DNA from: Rhodopseudomonas rhenobacensis
Lineage (GTDB): Bacteria > Pseudomonadota > Alphaproteobacteria > Rhizobiales > Xanthobacteraceae
Reading direction: 5' to 3'
Length of the DNA stretch: 64,000 bases
Assembly (NCBI RefSeq): GCF_014203125.1
Contig: NZ_JACHIH010000027.1
Location: forward strand, 1 to 64,000
Below are positions 17,326 through 26,377 of this stretch, in pieces. Numbering within the stretch: the first letter of the stretch is position 1; each line of letters begins with the position of its first letter. Position numbers and translations under genes: made by a program. The notes below the pieces were generated by a model, which was given only the letters and a program-made list of their open reading frames with translations, had not been told where the DNA came from and ran no database searches.

Positions 17326-18465
17326 TCAGCTATCCAGACTCGCCACCACCGCCAGCCGCTTGACCTGGCCGTTGCGGAACGCGCGCAGGAAGGCGTCGTA
17401 GTTGCGGAACGAGACGCAGCCGTTGCTGTCGCCGTTGGGGCCGAGCATGTAGGTGTGCGCCAATAGCCCGTTGCGGCCGTGGATCGCGCCCTCGCCGCCG
17501 ACCGGATTGAGCCGCAGCGCGGCGACGCCGTGGAACAGGGATTCCCGCATCGTCAGATCGTAGAGATGCGGCGGGGTGGCGCCACGCATCCGCTCGTGCA
17601 CGTAGCGCGGATCGTCGAGCCGCGAGCCGAGCCCGGAATGCGCTTCCAGCTTGGTGCCGTCCGGCATGTAGACCACGCGCGCCTTGATGTCATAGACCGC
17701 GGTGGAGCGGTCGTAGCGCGCGCTGCTCACCGTATCGCGGCCGTCGCTGCCGACGCCGCCGTCGGAGCCGGCGAACGCCAGCACCGAGCCGGCGGGCTCG
17801 GACTTGCCGAACAGTTTTTCGAAGATGCTGGCGGGCTTGGTCTGCGCCGCGGCGGCCAACGAGGCGGCCCTGGAGGCCTGCGCCACTTCGCGCAGTGACG
17901 GCCCCTTGGCCGGCGTTGTCTTGGTCTCGGCGGGACGCTGCGGCGGCAACGGTGCCGCCTCCGCGACTTGCGCGGCGGGCTGCGGCGCGGCTTGCGCGGC
18001 GGCCTTCGGCGCCGGCTGCAACGCCGCCTGGCGCACCGGCGGCAGCGGCACCGCGGCCACTGGCGCCGCTGCGATCTGCGGCTTGGCGGGCGCCGCCTCG
18101 ATCACCGGCGCCGGCGCCACCGCGTCGAGCGGCGGGGCGAAACGTTCGGCGAATTGTTCCGGAGACAGGCCGGGCGCCGAGGTCAGCATCGCCACGGTGA
18201 CGTCGGGCTCGGTCGGCGTGGTCACCGCGGCGACCGGCGCTGCCGGCTTGGCGGCGGCCAGCCGCGGCGCGGCGACGATCGGCTCATGACTGGCGGCGAT
18301 GCTGGGATAGATGCTGGCGCTGAACACGTTGACATGAACGGTCCAGCCGCAGGCGGCGACTGCAACGGCGACCGCGACGCCGCCCACGACATTGAACGGC
18401 CCGGCTTTCCGCGGCGCACGGCCACGCGCCGCAGCCTTCTTCAACGCACTCGAATTGTTACGCAT
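17326..18465 (-). CDS. DUF2778 L,D-transpeptidase-like protein
   Basis: A 379-residue protein with a cytoplasmic basic N-terminus, one membrane segment (about residues 23-46), a long Ala/Pro-rich periplasmic linker and a C-terminal DUF2778 domain. The domain holds HGRNGLLAH and GDSNGCVSFRNY, the His and Cys of an L,D-transpeptidase-like active site. The same fold occurs in the Tlde1 secretion-system effectors that cleave peptidoglycan stems, but chromosomal copies with a membrane anchor are common in Rhizobiales and more likely act in the cell's own wall. ATG 18465 is chosen over an upstream TTG. Confidence 0.82.
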   Translation of the reverse strand: MRNNSSALKKAAARGRAPRKAGPFNVVGGVAVAVAVAACGWTVHVNVFSASIYPSIAASHEPIVAAPRLAAAKPAAPVAAVTTPTEPDVTVAMLTSAPGLSPEQFAERFAPPLDAVAPAPVIEAAPAKPQIAAAPVAAVPLPPVRQAALQPAPKAAAQAAPQPAAQVAEAAPLPPQRPAETKTTPAKGPSLREVAQASRAASLAAAAQTKPASIFEKLFGKSEPAGSVLAFAGSDGGVGSDGRDTVSSARYDRSTAVYDIKARVVYMPDGTKLEAHSGLGSRLDDPRYVHERMRGATPPHLYDLTMRESLFHGVAALRLNPVGGEGAIHGRNGLLAHTYMLGPNGDSNGCVSFRNYDAFLRAFRNGQVKRLAVVASLDS

Positions 18466-18744
18466 ACGCTTACGCCCGACCAAAAACGCTGCCCCTCCGA
18501 GCCCGCCTTCCAGCCGGCGCGACGGCGCCGACCAAAGCGGACTTGCCCGACGCCCGCGGCATCCAAGGCCGGGAGCATTTCGCAGAGGTGCCGAGCGTTA
18601 TTAGGGCGATTTTTAGTTAAATGAGGCTTAAGTGCCGACGAATTACGACGTGGTAAATGAAATCCCCGGTCTCGCCCCAGGCGAGGAGGCACGGCGGCGG
18701 CAGATTGCGGTTGCGGAACCGGGTGGCGAATTTTACGGTCGCTG

Positions 18745-19404
18745 ATGCAATCCGGCCCCTCCCTTCTCGACCTGCTGGCGAGCGACGCCGGCGCGGCGCT
18801 GCGCGCGATTTTCCAAGAGCGCAGCCTGCCCGCCGGCACCGTGTTCGACGACGCCGAGTTCCGCGACCATGTCTTCGTCATCAAGAGCGGCCGGCTGCGG
18901 ATCTATCTCGCCACAACGGAGCGCGAGCTCAGCCTGGCCTATCTCGGCGCCGGCGACATGTTCTCCACCCACACCCGGGCGCATCTGCAGGCGGTGCAGC
19001 CGGCCACGCTGCTGATGGCGCCGCGTGCGCTGCTGGAGCACGAACTGGCGCATTACCCGGCGCTGCGCGCGGCCATCATCAGGGTGCTGGCGCGGGTGCT
19101 GAGCCAGGCGATGACGCTGCTAGAAGACCTCGCCTTCCACAACGTGCGCGGGCGGATCGCGCGCTATCTGTTGCGCAGCGCCGGCCGCCACAAGGCGCCG
19201 CTGGAGAACGGCAGCCTGATCCGCATCGATCTGCATATGGAGGAGATCGCCGCATTGCTCGGCACCACCCGGCAGACCGCCTCGACCGAACTCAACGCCA
19301 TGCTGCATGCCGGCGTGCTGCTGCGCCACGACCGCCGCCGCCTGGTGATCCAGGACCTTGCCCGGCTGCAGGCCTGGGCCAGCGAGGGCGACGGCGTCGG
19401 CTAG
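18745..19404 (+). CDS. CooA-like CRP/FNR regulator
   Basis: A 219-residue CRP/FNR-family activator with an N-terminal cyclic-nucleotide-binding fold and a C-terminal HTH (MEEIAALLGTTRQTASTELN). The segment GRLRIYLATTERELSLAYLG followed by GAGDMFSTHTRAH aligns with CooA, the haem CO sensor of Rhodospirillum rubrum: His76 matches the CooA haem ligand His77, while the ligand Cys75 is Ser74 here. The C-helix (TLLEDLAFHNVRGRIARYLL) also resembles CooA. It lies 61 nt upstream of cowN, whose product protects nitrogenase from CO, so CO sensing is a good inference. An alternative is a non-haem CRP relative. Confidence 0.82.
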   Translation: MQSGPSLLDLLASDAGAALRAIFQERSLPAGTVFDDAEFRDHVFVIKSGRLRIYLATTERELSLAYLGAGDMFSTHTRAHLQAVQPATLLMAPRALLEHELAHYPALRAAIIRVLARVLSQAMTLLEDLAFHNVRGRIARYLLRSAGRHKAPLENGSLIRIDLHMEEIAALLGTTRQTASTELNAMLHAGVLLRHDRRRLVIQDLARLQAWASEGDGVG

Positions 19405-19465
19405 CTGACAGACAAACCGCTTCAGCTGCCTTATAGCCATGGAGCCGCAGCCTTTGGAGACATCG

Positions 19466-19744
19466 ATGAACGTGCCGTTCGACCGCTACGTCAGCTTCAA
19501 GAATGCCGACTGGGAGGGCAAGTCGCAGCGCGTGATGGCCAAACTGCAGGCCCATATCGACGCCGCCGACAACCCGTTCTGGGGCTACTTCGCGCAAAAG
19601 CGCACCGAGCTGAACGAGAAGCAGGGCCTCGACGATCTGCGCGTGCTGCACAACTACCTGCCGACGCTGCGCGAGATCTTGGAAGAGAGCGGCGACGAGG
19701 AGACGCTGGCGCTGCTGGAAGACCTCGAAGTCACCTGCATGTAG
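19466..19744 (+). CDS. cowN: N2-fixation sustaining protein CowN
   Basis: A 92-residue protein whose start, [20 protein letters not shown], and [18 protein letters not shown] segment match CowN. In Rhodobacter capsulatus, CowN allows Mo-nitrogenase-dependent growth in the presence of CO by protecting the enzyme from inhibition. GGAG lies 9 nt before the ATG at 19466; an in-frame ATG at 19439 has no such site. The gene directly follows the CooA-like regulator on the same strand. Its presence implies that the host fixes nitrogen, although no nif structural gene is in the window. Confidence 0.9.
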   Translation: MNVPFDRYVSFKNADWEGKSQRVMAKLQAHIDAADNPFWGYFAQKRTELNEKQGLDDLRVLHNYLPTLREILEESGDEETLALLEDLEVTCM

Positions 19745-19826
19745 AGGACTCCTCGGCCGAGCGCCCTAGGGGATTTGCGCCTCGGAAGACCCGGCTCGGC
19801 GGGTGCTGCACTCTGCGAGCACTGAC

Positions 19827-19981
19827 CTCACCTCTCCCCGCGCGCGGGGAGAGGTCGACCCCGCGTAGCGACAGCGAAGCGGGGTCGGGTGAGGGGGCGC
19901 CTCAACATAACGAGGCGCCCCCTCACCCGGCGCGACAAGCTTCGCTTGTCACGCCACCCTCTCCCCGCAAGCGGGGCGAGG
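19827..19981. repeat. Compound palindromic repeat, CTCTCCCC family
   Basis: Two copies of the CCTCTCCCCGC/GCGGGGAGAGG hairpin flank a central GAGGGGGCGCCTC...GAGGCGCCCCCTC palindrome. It is related to the element at 70-131 and takes up most of the gap from cowN to the small gene at 20110. Nothing else is recognised in that gap. Confidence 0.8.
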
Positions 19982-20109
19982 GAAAAATGCGGCGCCGCGA
20001 CCGCCATCTAACACGAGGGCGGTCTATTCACTCGCTGGCGCTTGATCCTTTCGCCGCAGCCATCGCCGCAGCGAGCCGGCTGGCTGCGCGCTTGATCGAG
20101 AGCAAAGCC

Positions 20110-20214
20110 TCAGGCGACGATCGAAGCGATGACGAAGGCGCACAACACCGCCATGCCGCCGATGCCGATGACGAGGAAACGTCGCACGGTGTCGGTTGAA
20201 AGCGTATCGGCCAT
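20110..20214 (-). CDS. Small single-pass membrane protein
   Basis: A 34-residue frame, MADTLSTDTVRRF followed by a hydrophobic helix (LVIGIGGMAVLCAFVIASIV). AAGGA lies 8 nt before the ATG, and the polar N-terminus plus one membrane helix is what a real small membrane protein looks like. No function can be assigned. The codon choice (CTC, ATC, GGC) fits the genome. The 265 nt between it and the aldehyde dehydrogenase gene hold only a terminator hairpin. Confidence 0.5.
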   Translation of the reverse strand: MADTLSTDTVRRFLVIGIGGMAVLCAFVIASIVA

Positions 20215-20422
20215 CGCAAGGTCCTTCCACGATCAGTCCGGTTGCGGACATCGGAATTCGACGGCTGCAAGCAGCCCGTCAGCGATTAGCGGAAAGTATC
20301 GATCGGCTCCTTACGCGAGATCAAACCGAATCATTTTCGACCGCTCGCCGTTTCTAACGGCGGCGGTTGCAGTCGACTACTCGGGCAACTACCAAAACTG
20401 CGCATTGCAGTCATGCGGCATG

Positions 20423-20451
20423 AAAAACGGGGCAGGTTTGCGACCTGCCCC
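20423..20451 (-). terminator. Intrinsic terminator of the aldehyde dehydrogenase gene
   Basis: GGGGCAGGT and ACCTGCCCC form a perfect 9-bp stem with a 5-nt loop; on the minus strand the hairpin is followed by GTTTTT. It starts 28 nt after the stop codon. Confidence 0.88.
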
Positions 20452-20479
20452 GGGTTTGCCACAAAGATTTGCAGGCCGA

Positions 20480-21910
20480 TTACGCGGCGTTGTAGCCGGC
20501 GATCGCCTTGACCTCGAGATACTCTTCGAGGCCGAACTTGCCCCACTCGCGGCCGTTGCCGGATTGCTTGTAGCCGCCGAACGGCGCAGTGCGTTCGTTC
20601 GGCACGCCGTTCAGGTTGACGTTGCCGGCGCGTAGTTGGCGGCCGACCGCCCGCGCCCGCTCGACGCTACCAGCCGACACATAACCAGCCAGACCATACG
20701 GCGTGTCGTTGGCGATCTTCACCGCCTCGGCTTCGTCCTTGGCGCCGATGATCGCGATCACCGGGCCGAAGATTTCCTCGCGCGCGATGGTCATGTCGTT
20801 GGTGACGTCGGCGAACACCGTGGGACGCACATAAAACCCTTTGTTGACGCCTTCCGGCAGGCCCGGCCCGCCCGCCACAAGTGTCGCGCCTTCCTCGACG
20901 CCCTTCTGAATCAAAGCTTGAATCTTGTCCCACTGAATCCGCGATACTACCGGACCGATGCTGGTGCCCTCGGCGCGCGGATCGCCCGCCTTGGTCTTGT
21001 CGGCCACCGCCTTGGCGATCGCCGCGACCTCTTTCATCTTCGAAGCCGGCACGATCATCCGGCTCGGCGCGTTGCAGGACTGTCCGGAATTGTTGAACAT
21101 ATGCGCGACGCCGCCGGCCACCGCCTTCTGCAGATCGGCGTCTTCCAGAATGACGTTCGGCGACTTGCCGCCGAGTTCCTGGCTGACGCGCTTCACCGTC
21201 GGCGCAGCGCGCTTGGCGACGTCGATGCCGGCGCGGGTCGAGCCGGTGAAGGAAATCATGTCGATGTCCGGATGCTCGCTCATCGCCGCACCGACCTCGG
21301 GGCCGAGACCGTTGACGAGGTTGAACACGCCCTGCGGCACGCCGGCTTCATGCAGGATTTCGGCGAAGATCAGCGCCGACGACGGGGTGAATTCGGAGGG
21401 TTTCAAAATCATCGTGCAGCCGGCGGCGAGCGCCGGCGCCACTTTGCAGGCGATCTGATTCAGCGGCCAATTCCACGGCGTGATCATGCCGATCACGCCG
21501 ACCGGCTCGCGCACCACCAGCGCGTTGCCGAGCGGTTCGTCGAACTTGTAAGTCTTCAACACCTCCAGCGTCGAGGCGATGTGCCCGAGCCCGGCGCCGG
21601 CCTGAAACTTTTCGGCGAACGGCAACGGCGCGCCCATCTCGTCGGACACCGCGGCGCCGATGTCCTTCATGCGGGTCTTGTACACCGCGATGATCCTCTC
21701 CAGCAGCGCCACCCGCTCCTCGCGGCTGGTCTGCGAGAACGTCTCGAACGCGCGCTTGGCGGCGGCGACCGCCTTGTCGACATCGGCCTTCGAACCGAGC
21801 GCAACTTCGTACATCGCTTCCTCGGTCGCCGGATTGACCACCGGCGTCGATTTCTTGACGACCGGATCGACCCAAGCGCCATCGATGTAGAATTGCATGC
21901 GGTTGACCAT
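20480..21910 (-). CDS. NAD(P)-dependent aldehyde dehydrogenase
   Basis: A 476-residue ALDH-superfamily enzyme oxidising an aldehyde to its acid. The general-base Glu is in QELGGKSPN and the catalytic Cys in NSGQSCNAPSR; the N-terminal FYIDGAWVDP and C-terminal PFGGYKQSGNGREWG are standard. The GQSC context resembles the ALDH group that includes many bacterial aromatic or amino-aldehyde dehydrogenases, but the substrate is not decided. The start at 21910 has AGG 9 nt upstream. It is followed by its own terminator, so it is probably monocistronic. Confidence 0.92.
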   Translation of the reverse strand: MVNRMQFYIDGAWVDPVVKKSTPVVNPATEEAMYEVALGSKADVDKAVAAAKRAFETFSQTSREERVALLERIIAVYKTRMKDIGAAVSDEMGAPLPFAEKFQAGAGLGHIASTLEVLKTYKFDEPLGNALVVREPVGVIGMITPWNWPLNQIACKVAPALAAGCTMILKPSEFTPSSALIFAEILHEAGVPQGVFNLVNGLGPEVGAAMSEHPDIDMISFTGSTRAGIDVAKRAAPTVKRVSQELGGKSPNVILEDADLQKAVAGGVAHMFNNSGQSCNAPSRMIVPASKMKEVAAIAKAVADKTKAGDPRAEGTSIGPVVSRIQWDKIQALIQKGVEEGATLVAGGPGLPEGVNKGFYVRPTVFADVTNDMTIAREEIFGPVIAIIGAKDEAEAVKIANDTPYGLAGYVSAGSVERARAVGRQLRAGNVNLNGVPNERTAPFGGYKQSGNGREWGKFGLEEYLEVKAIAGYNAA

Positions 21911-22033
21911 CGGAAACCTCTTCGTGGAATGGCTGGGAATGCGCGAACGAAACGTCCGGGCCGTTATCTTGCCACGCCCCATATAGAAATTGAACCCATG
22001 GTTTCAACCGCGCGAGGTTGCCCCCGTAGCCGG

Positions 22034-22966
22034 TCAGGCGCTCGGATAGGGCTCGGCGGCGACCTGGCGCAGATGGCGCAGCCGTTCGCGATGCGCGGTG
22101 TAGATGCCGCTGCCGATGATGATCGCCGCGCCGACGAAGGTCCACAACCCCGGCAACTCGCCGAACACCACGACCCCGATCATCGTCACCCACACCAGCT
22201 GGCTGTAGGAGAACGGCGCCAGCATCGAGGCCGCCGCATGGCGAAACGCCAGCACCACGATCCACTGCCCGGCGGTGGAAGCGATGCCGACGCCGATGCC
22301 GAGCCCGATGTCGCTCAAGCTCGGCGTCACCCAGACGAACGGCACCAGCACGCTCAGCACCGCAAAGCCGACGATCGCCGCAAACGCCATGGTGGTGACC
22401 ACGCGATCGGCGCCGCTGATCATCCTGGTCATGACCAGCGTCGCAGCCCACAGCAGCGCCGAAGCCAGAGTCAGCAACGCCGCCGGGTTGAACGCCGACG
22501 TGCCGGGCTGCACCACGATCAGCACGCCCACGAGGCCGACCAGCGTCGCGATCCAGCGTCGCGGCCCCACGGTCTCGCCGAGCACGACGACCGACAGCGC
22601 GGTGACGAACAACGGCGCCACGAACGAGGTGGCCGAGGCCTGCGCGATCGGCTGATAGCGCAGGCTGGAAATGAAGATGACCGAGGAGAACACCAGCGCC
22701 AGCCCGCGCAGCACCTGCAGCCCCGGCCGCACCGATTTCAGCGGCGACGAGCCCGACGCGATCGCCACCGGAACCATGATCAGCACGAACACCAGAAACC
22801 GCAGCCAGGCGACCTCGATCGACGGCAAGGTCTGGGTCAGATATTTGCCGAGCGCATCCGAGCAGGCCAGGAACACGGTCGCGGCGATGATCAGCACGAT
22901 GCCGCGAAATGGCCGGTCGTCGTGGCGGCGCGTCGTGTTGCGCGCGGCGTCACGGGGAGAGATCAC
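22034..22966 (-). CDS. DMT-superfamily transporter (EamA)
   Basis: About 310 residues with ten hydrophobic helices and two EamA repeats, as in drug/metabolite exporters such as RhaT/YdcZ-type permeases. The second repeat starts near PAALLTLASALLWA. No ATG is available near the expected start; I place it at the GTG at 22966, before ISPRDAARN, which gives the usual length. The frame stays open to 23140 but that extension has no family similarity that I recognise. Substrate unknown. Confidence 0.82.
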   Translation of the reverse strand: MISPRDAARNTTRRHDDRPFRGIVLIIAATVFLACSDALGKYLTQTLPSIEVAWLRFLVFVLIMVPVAIASGSSPLKSVRPGLQVLRGLALVFSSVIFISSLRYQPIAQASATSFVAPLFVTALSVVVLGETVGPRRWIATLVGLVGVLIVVQPGTSAFNPAALLTLASALLWAATLVMTRMISGADRVVTTMAFAAIVGFAVLSVLVPFVWVTPSLSDIGLGIGVGIASTAGQWIVVLAFRHAAASMLAPFSYSQLVWVTMIGVVVFGELPGLWTFVGAAIIIGSGIYTAHRERLRHLRQVAAEPYPSA

Positions 22967-23158
22967 AAGGGTCAATTTGCAAGGGCCGGCGCTCGAGGAA
23001 AACAGCCTCTCGCAGGAATGAGAAGCGCTAACAATATGCTGCAGACAACGATGTTCGCGGACCAAACGCAACCGCCGAAAATGCGGCCGGGATATGCGCC
23101 GCGCTGGAGCCGAGCCGACGGCGATACTTCCGCAGTGCAAAATCGCGGAACCGATCGT

Positions 23159-24019
23159 TTACAACATCGGCAGGCTGCGCGGCACCGGCCCGCGCGGAAA
23201 CGCCGCGTCGAGCGTCGCGATGTCGTGATCGCTCAACCGCACCGCCGCAGCCGCGGCATTGTCGGCGGCGTGGGCTGCGGTGCTCGCCTTCGGGATCGCG
23301 AACACCGAGGGCCGTCGCGTCAGGAATGCCAGCGCCACTTGCCGCGGCGTCGCCCGATGCGCCTCCGCGATCGCCTGCAGCGCGCGGCCGCCGTCGCTGC
23401 GTGGGCCCGGAAAGGCGTCCTGCCCGAACGGCGAATACGCCGTCACCGCGACGCCGTGGGCCTCGCACCACGGGATCACCGCGTGTTCGATGGCGCGTTC
23501 GCGCAAATGATGCAGCACCTGATTGCAGGCGATGCGGCCCTCCCCGGCGATCGCCAGCGCCTCGTCGAGATCGGCGACGTCGAAATTGCTGACGCCCCAG
23601 GACAGGATCTTGCCGGCGGCGACCAGATCCTCGAACGCCGCGATGGTGTCGGCCAGCGGATAGGAGCCGCGCCAATGCAGCAGGTAGCAATCCAGCCGAT
23701 CGGTTTTAAGCCGCTTGAGCGAGCGCTCGCAGGCCTGCAGCGTGCCGCGCCGCGAGGCATTGCTCGGCAGCACCTTGGAGACCAAAAACACCTCGTCGCG
23801 CCGCCCGGCGATCGCCTCGCCCACCAAGGGCTCGGCCTCGCCATACATTTCGGCGGTGTCGATATGGCCCATGCCGAGATCGAGGCCGCGGCGCAATGCT
23901 GCGATCGCGCCGGCGCGGTCGCTGCGATCCAGATTCCAGGTGCCCTGCCCGATCACCGAAACGCCGACGCCGCGCGGCCCGAACGGCCGCTGCGCTGATT
24001 TTCCCGAGTTGTCAGGCAT
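23159..24019 (-). CDS. Aldo/keto reductase
   Basis: A 286-residue (beta/alpha)8 NADPH-dependent reductase. The catalytic tetrad is visible as Asp54 and Tyr59 (HIDTAEMYG), Lys82 (LVSKVLP) and His115 (CYLLHW). A C-terminal IPKAST motif binds the cofactor. Its start overlaps the stop of the intradiol dioxygenase gene by 8 nt, so the two are translationally coupled. Coupling with a ring-cleavage enzyme suggests action on an aromatic-derived aldehyde or ketone; a maleylacetate-reductase-like role is possible but this is not that family. Confidence 0.9.
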   Translation of the reverse strand: MPDNSGKSAQRPFGPRGVGVSVIGQGTWNLDRSDRAGAIAALRRGLDLGMGHIDTAEMYGEAEPLVGEAIAGRRDEVFLVSKVLPSNASRRGTLQACERSLKRLKTDRLDCYLLHWRGSYPLADTIAAFEDLVAAGKILSWGVSNFDVADLDEALAIAGEGRIACNQVLHHLRERAIEHAVIPWCEAHGVAVTAYSPFGQDAFPGPRSDGGRALQAIAEAHRATPRQVALAFLTRRPSVFAIPKASTAAHAADNAAAAAVRLSDHDIATLDAAFPRGPVPRSLPML

Positions 24020-24923
24020 CGACGCTCACCGGCAACATCGGCTTCGGCGCCACGCCTTTGCCGGGCTTCAATCGGAAGTCGTACGTCATCAGATGCCACG
24101 GCCCCGCCGCCGGCAGCCCGTCCGGCATCACCGCGTCGCTGCGCAATTCGATGCGCGACACCAGTTCCTGCTTCACGCCGAACACCACGTCGGAATCCAG
24201 ATACTTGTCGCCGTCGATGAAGACGTGGGTGACCAGCGGCTCATAACCCTTGGCGTTCAGCAGGAAGTGCACGTGCGCCGGCCGCATCGGATGCCGCCGG
24301 GTGGCCAGGATCAATTCGCCGACCGGCCCATCGATCGGGATCGGATAGCTGCACGGCAGAATGGTGCGGAAGAACAATCGGCCCTCGGCGTCGGTGGTGA
24401 AGCGCGCCCGCAGCGACGGGCCGTCGCTGGCGTAGTCCGGCTTCTGCGAATCGTAAAAGCCGTCGTCGTCGGCATGCCAGACATCGACCGCAACGCCTTT
24501 CAGCGGCTTGCCGGCGAGATCGGTGACCCGGCATTGCACGAACATGCGCTCGCCCTCGACGGTCTCGGAAATATCCGCGCCGTGCGGCAGCGGCTTGTGT
24601 TCGCCGACATAGAACGGCCCGAGCACCGTGGTTTCGGTGGCGCCGGAGCGTTCGCGGTGGTTGACCGCGTCGACCAGCATCGAAACCCCGAGCACGTCCG
24701 ACAGCAGGATGAATTCCTGCCGGGTCACGGTGGATTTCTGCCCGGTGCGGGTGAGGAAATCGATCGCCGAGCCCCATTCCTCGAAGCTCAGATTGGTCCG
24801 TCGCACGAAGCCGTGCAGCGCGCCGACCAATTCCTCCATGAGGAATTTCAACCGAAGGTCGTTGGTCTCCTGGAAGCTGGCGACCACCGCCGCCGTGAGT
24901 TTACTGTCGTCGGAGTGTGGCAT
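24012..24923 (-). CDS. Intradiol dioxygenase (catechol/hydroxyquinol 1,2-dioxygenase type)
   Basis: A 303-residue non-haem Fe(III) enzyme that opens catechol-like rings between the two hydroxyls. The four iron ligands can be placed at Tyr157, Tyr193, His217 and His219, with exactly the spacing (36, 24, 2) of catechol 1,2-dioxygenase. The N-terminal helical dimerisation domain (about residues 20-95) and LGPFYV support the catechol/hydroxyquinol branch over protocatechuate 3,4-dioxygenase. Hydroxyquinol is my preferred substrate from overall look, but this is uncertain. It is the first gene of a two-gene unit with the aldo/keto reductase. Confidence 0.9.
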   Translation of the reverse strand: MPHSDDSKLTAAVVASFQETNDLRLKFLMEELVGALHGFVRRTNLSFEEWGSAIDFLTRTGQKSTVTRQEFILLSDVLGVSMLVDAVNHRERSGATETTVLGPFYVGEHKPLPHGADISETVEGERMFVQCRVTDLAGKPLKGVAVDVWHADDDGFYDSQKPDYASDGPSLRARFTTDAEGRLFFRTILPCSYPIPIDGPVGELILATRRHPMRPAHVHFLLNAKGYEPLVTHVFIDGDKYLDSDVVFGVKQELVSRIELRSDAVMPDGLPAAGPWHLMTYDFRLKPGKGVAPKPMLPVSVDA

Positions 24924-25117
24924 CGGTGATCCTGTCCGGAACTCAAATCGCCGGGAAGCTATACCACGCCATGCCGCATGGTCAGCACCCGGCGCGAGCG
25001 ATTCCGATCAACTCCATGTTCCCGCTCGCATGGCAACGCCAGGCGTTTTCCGCTATCAGATCGGACGCGGCGGAACGCAACCGCCGGCCGTCGATGAGCA
25101 AGCTGCCAGGAGTGACG

Positions 25118-26365
25118 ATGCCCGCCGCACAACCGATCACCGCCGCGCCGTCCGCCGTTGGGATGTCCGCCGCCGCGCTCGCGCGCGTCGACGGCCATCT
25201 GAAGCGCCGCTATCTCGACAGCGGCCGGTTTCCCGGCACCCAGCTCTTGGTCTATCGCCGCGGCCACATCGTGCATAATGCGGTGCAAGGCCTGGCCGAC
25301 GTCGAGCGTCAGGCGCCGGTCAAGGCCAATACGATCTTCCGGATCTATTCGATGACCAAGCCGCTGACCTCGGTGGCGTTCATGATGCTGGTCGAGGACG
25401 GCCGCGTCGCGCTCGACGAGCCGGTCGCCAAGTACATTCCCGAGTGGAGCAACCTCGGCGTGTTCCTGGGCGGCATTGCGCCGACTTTCCTGACCCGGCC
25501 GCCGGCACGGCCGATGCTGATCGTCGACCTGCTGCGCCACACCTCGGGGCTCACTTACGGCTTTCAGAACCGCAGCAATGTCGATGCCGCCTATCGTGAG
25601 AAGAAGATCGGCGAATTCGAACTGGCCGGCACGCTGGACGCGATGATCGCCGACCTCGCCGGGATTCCGCTGGAGTTCTCGCCCGGCGAGGCCTGGAACT
25701 ACTCGGTGGCGACCGACGTGCTGGGCTATCTGATCGGCAAGATCAGCGGCCAGCCGTTCGAGCAATTTCTGCACGAGCGCATCCTCGATCCGCTCGGCAT
25801 GACCGACACTGGATTCTTCGTGCCGCCCGACAAGGCTCATCGCCTCGCGGCCTGCTATGCCGCCGACGGCAAAGGCGGCTTCACGCTGTACGACGACCCG
25901 GCGAAGAGCAGCTATCTGAAGCCGCCGGGCTTCGTGTCCGGCGGCGGCGGCTTGCTGTCGACCTCGACCGACTATCTCACCTTCTGCCGCGCGCTGCTGA
26001 ACCGCGGCGAACTCGACGGCGTGCGGCTGATCGGCCCGAAGACGCTGGCGTTGATGACGTCTAATCACCTGCCCGGCGGCCGCGACCTCACCGAAATGTC
26101 GACATCGATGTTCAGCGAGGCCACCAATGCCGGCGTCGGCTTCGGGCTCGGCTTTGCGGTGACGATGGATCCGGCGAAGACGCTGCTGCCCGGCAGCCGC
26201 GGCGAATTCTATTGGGGCGGTGCCGCCTCGACCGCTTTCTGGATCGACCCGGCCGAACAGTTGATCACCATCTTCATGACGCAACTATTGCCGTCGAGCG
26301 CCTATCCGGTGCGCCGCGAGCTGCGCACCATGGTGTATGCGGCGATCAGCGCGAGCAATCTATAG
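25118..26365 (+). CDS. Serine hydrolase of the beta-lactamase/EstB family
   Basis: A 415-residue class C beta-lactamase-like protein (COG1680). The nucleophile motif is Ser78-Met-Thr-Lys81 in FRIYSMTKPL; the second motif is the Tyr-Ser of WNYSVATDVLGYLIG, and a glycine-rich block WGGAASTAFWIDP near the C-terminus stands for KTG. Such proteins are usually esterases or peptidases rather than antibiotic-degrading enzymes. No signal peptide is seen, so it is probably cytoplasmic. ATG 25118 has GGAG 5 nt upstream; an in-frame ATG at 25094 has none. Confidence 0.88.
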   Translation: MPAAQPITAAPSAVGMSAAALARVDGHLKRRYLDSGRFPGTQLLVYRRGHIVHNAVQGLADVERQAPVKANTIFRIYSMTKPLTSVAFMMLVEDGRVALDEPVAKYIPEWSNLGVFLGGIAPTFLTRPPARPMLIVDLLRHTSGLTYGFQNRSNVDAAYREKKIGEFELAGTLDAMIADLAGIPLEFSPGEAWNYSVATDVLGYLIGKISGQPFEQFLHERILDPLGMTDTGFFVPPDKAHRLAACYAADGKGGFTLYDDPAKSSYLKPPGFVSGGGGLLSTSTDYLTFCRALLNRGELDGVRLIGPKTLALMTSNHLPGGRDLTEMSTSMFSEATNAGVGFGLGFAVTMDPAKTLLPGSRGEFYWGGAASTAFWIDPAEQLITIFMTQLLPSSAYPVRRELRTMVYAAISASNL

Positions 26366-26377
26366 CGCGCTCAACGC

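Noticed and set aside
17326-18465. Secreted Tlde1-type toxin
   Set aside because: It has a membrane anchor and long linker, no immunity gene beside it and no secretion-system genes; a housekeeping wall enzyme is more likely.
19466-19744. NifW as the identity of this nitrogen-fixation protein
   Set aside because: The [13 protein letters not shown] start and length fit CowN, not NifW.
20636-23998. A plus-strand open frame of about 1120 codons
   Set aside because: It is antisense to the aldehyde dehydrogenase, DMT transporter and aldo/keto reductase genes, is rich in Arg, His and Asp as expected for the opposite strand of high-GC genes, and matches no family.
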